A DNA stretch of 44,976 bases from Membranihabitans marinus. Lineage in GTDB: Bacteria; Bacteroidota; Bacteroidia; Chitinophagales; Saprospiraceae. The notes beneath the pieces are model-generated. The model worked only from the letters and a program-made list of their open reading frames with translations, was not told the DNA's origin and did no database searches. This document shows positions 44,899 to 44,976 of this stretch, piece after piece. The translations under genes were made by a program, and so were the position numbers. The stretch spans positions 1-44,976 of the forward strand of contig NZ_JAHVHU010000024.1 in assembly GCF_019802045.1 (NCBI RefSeq). Direction: 5' to 3'. Position 1 is the first letter of the stretch. Each line of letters opens with the position of its first letter.

Positions 44899-44976
44899 AT
44901 GTTAGATTCTGATTTTTATAAACAGGAAAGAAAGCATGGGATTAGCAACAAGACGAAGATAGCAATTTATGCATAT
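44899..44976 (+). CDS. Possible partial CDS at right edge
   Basis: A frame from ATG 44899 stays open to the window end: 26 codons starting MLDSDFYKQERKHGISNKTK. An AAGAG sequence lies about 8 bases upstream. The protein is not recognised and the call rests on the open frame only. Confidence 0.35.
   Translation, partial: MLDSDFYKQERKHGISNKTKIAIYAY

Overview
The window is a repeat-rich stretch of a Bacteroidota chromosome. The evidence is two complete SusC/SusD pairs, each with its own ECF sigma factor and FecR-type anti-sigma factor, lipoproteins with short lipoboxes, and outer-membrane barrels ending in Phe. The family mix (DUF1080, PVC-type dehydrogenase propellers, Tm-1-like/TIM-barrel pair, Tat-exported Gfo/Idh/MocA) suggests an environmental, probably saprospirian-like heterotroph, but the genus cannot be read from the sequence. 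No rRNA, tRNA or CRISPR array was seen.

Layout. 1-175: probable end of an IS256-like element. 225-1964: a Tat-exported Gfo/Idh/MocA oxidoreductase (minus) with a degenerate AAGCTCAAAG-type repeat tract just 3' of it. 1990-3275: a minisatellite/macrosatellite array with a ~266-bp higher-order period. 3658-6360: peroxiredoxin, a DUF3817 membrane protein, a decayed Fic/DOC (RhuM-like) gene, an AT-rich HExxH protein and a second decayed fragment. 6450-9127: small repeats, a short ssb lacking an acidic tail, and adenine deaminase. 9251-16645: first ECF sigma / FecR / SusC / SusD set, with four tandem ~118-bp structured repeats between sigma and anti-sigma and a strong hairpin between FecR and SusC. 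17240-32927: a carbohydrate catabolic block: DUF1080 protein, cupredoxin-tailed beta-propeller, GH95, GH43, a truncated GH5-like gene joined to two REP-like hairpins, Tm-1-like protein, PEP-hydrolase-type TIM barrel, cupin, and a 1114-residue lipoprotein joining propeller, HEAT, jelly-roll, cupredoxin and ThuA modules. 33340-33880: a cluster of short hairpins. 33991-44646: second sigma / FecR / SusC / SusD set followed by three phosphoesterases of unrelated folds.

How the genes may work together. The first locus looks like uptake and breakdown of a fucose/arabinose-type glycan or glycoside. DUF1080, ThuA and Gfo/Idh/MocA families are all linked elsewhere to 3-keto-sugar chemistry, so a periplasmic oxidise-then-cleave route is plausible. 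Two propeller proteins carry an azurin-like copper site at the place where relatives often carry cytochrome c. The second locus looks like a SusCD system for an organophosphate: a binding/import pair, a Tat-signal calcineurin-like phosphoesterase, an NPP/alkaline-phosphatase-superfamily enzyme and an EEP-fold phosphodiesterase. At least four unrelated repeat families lie between these modules.
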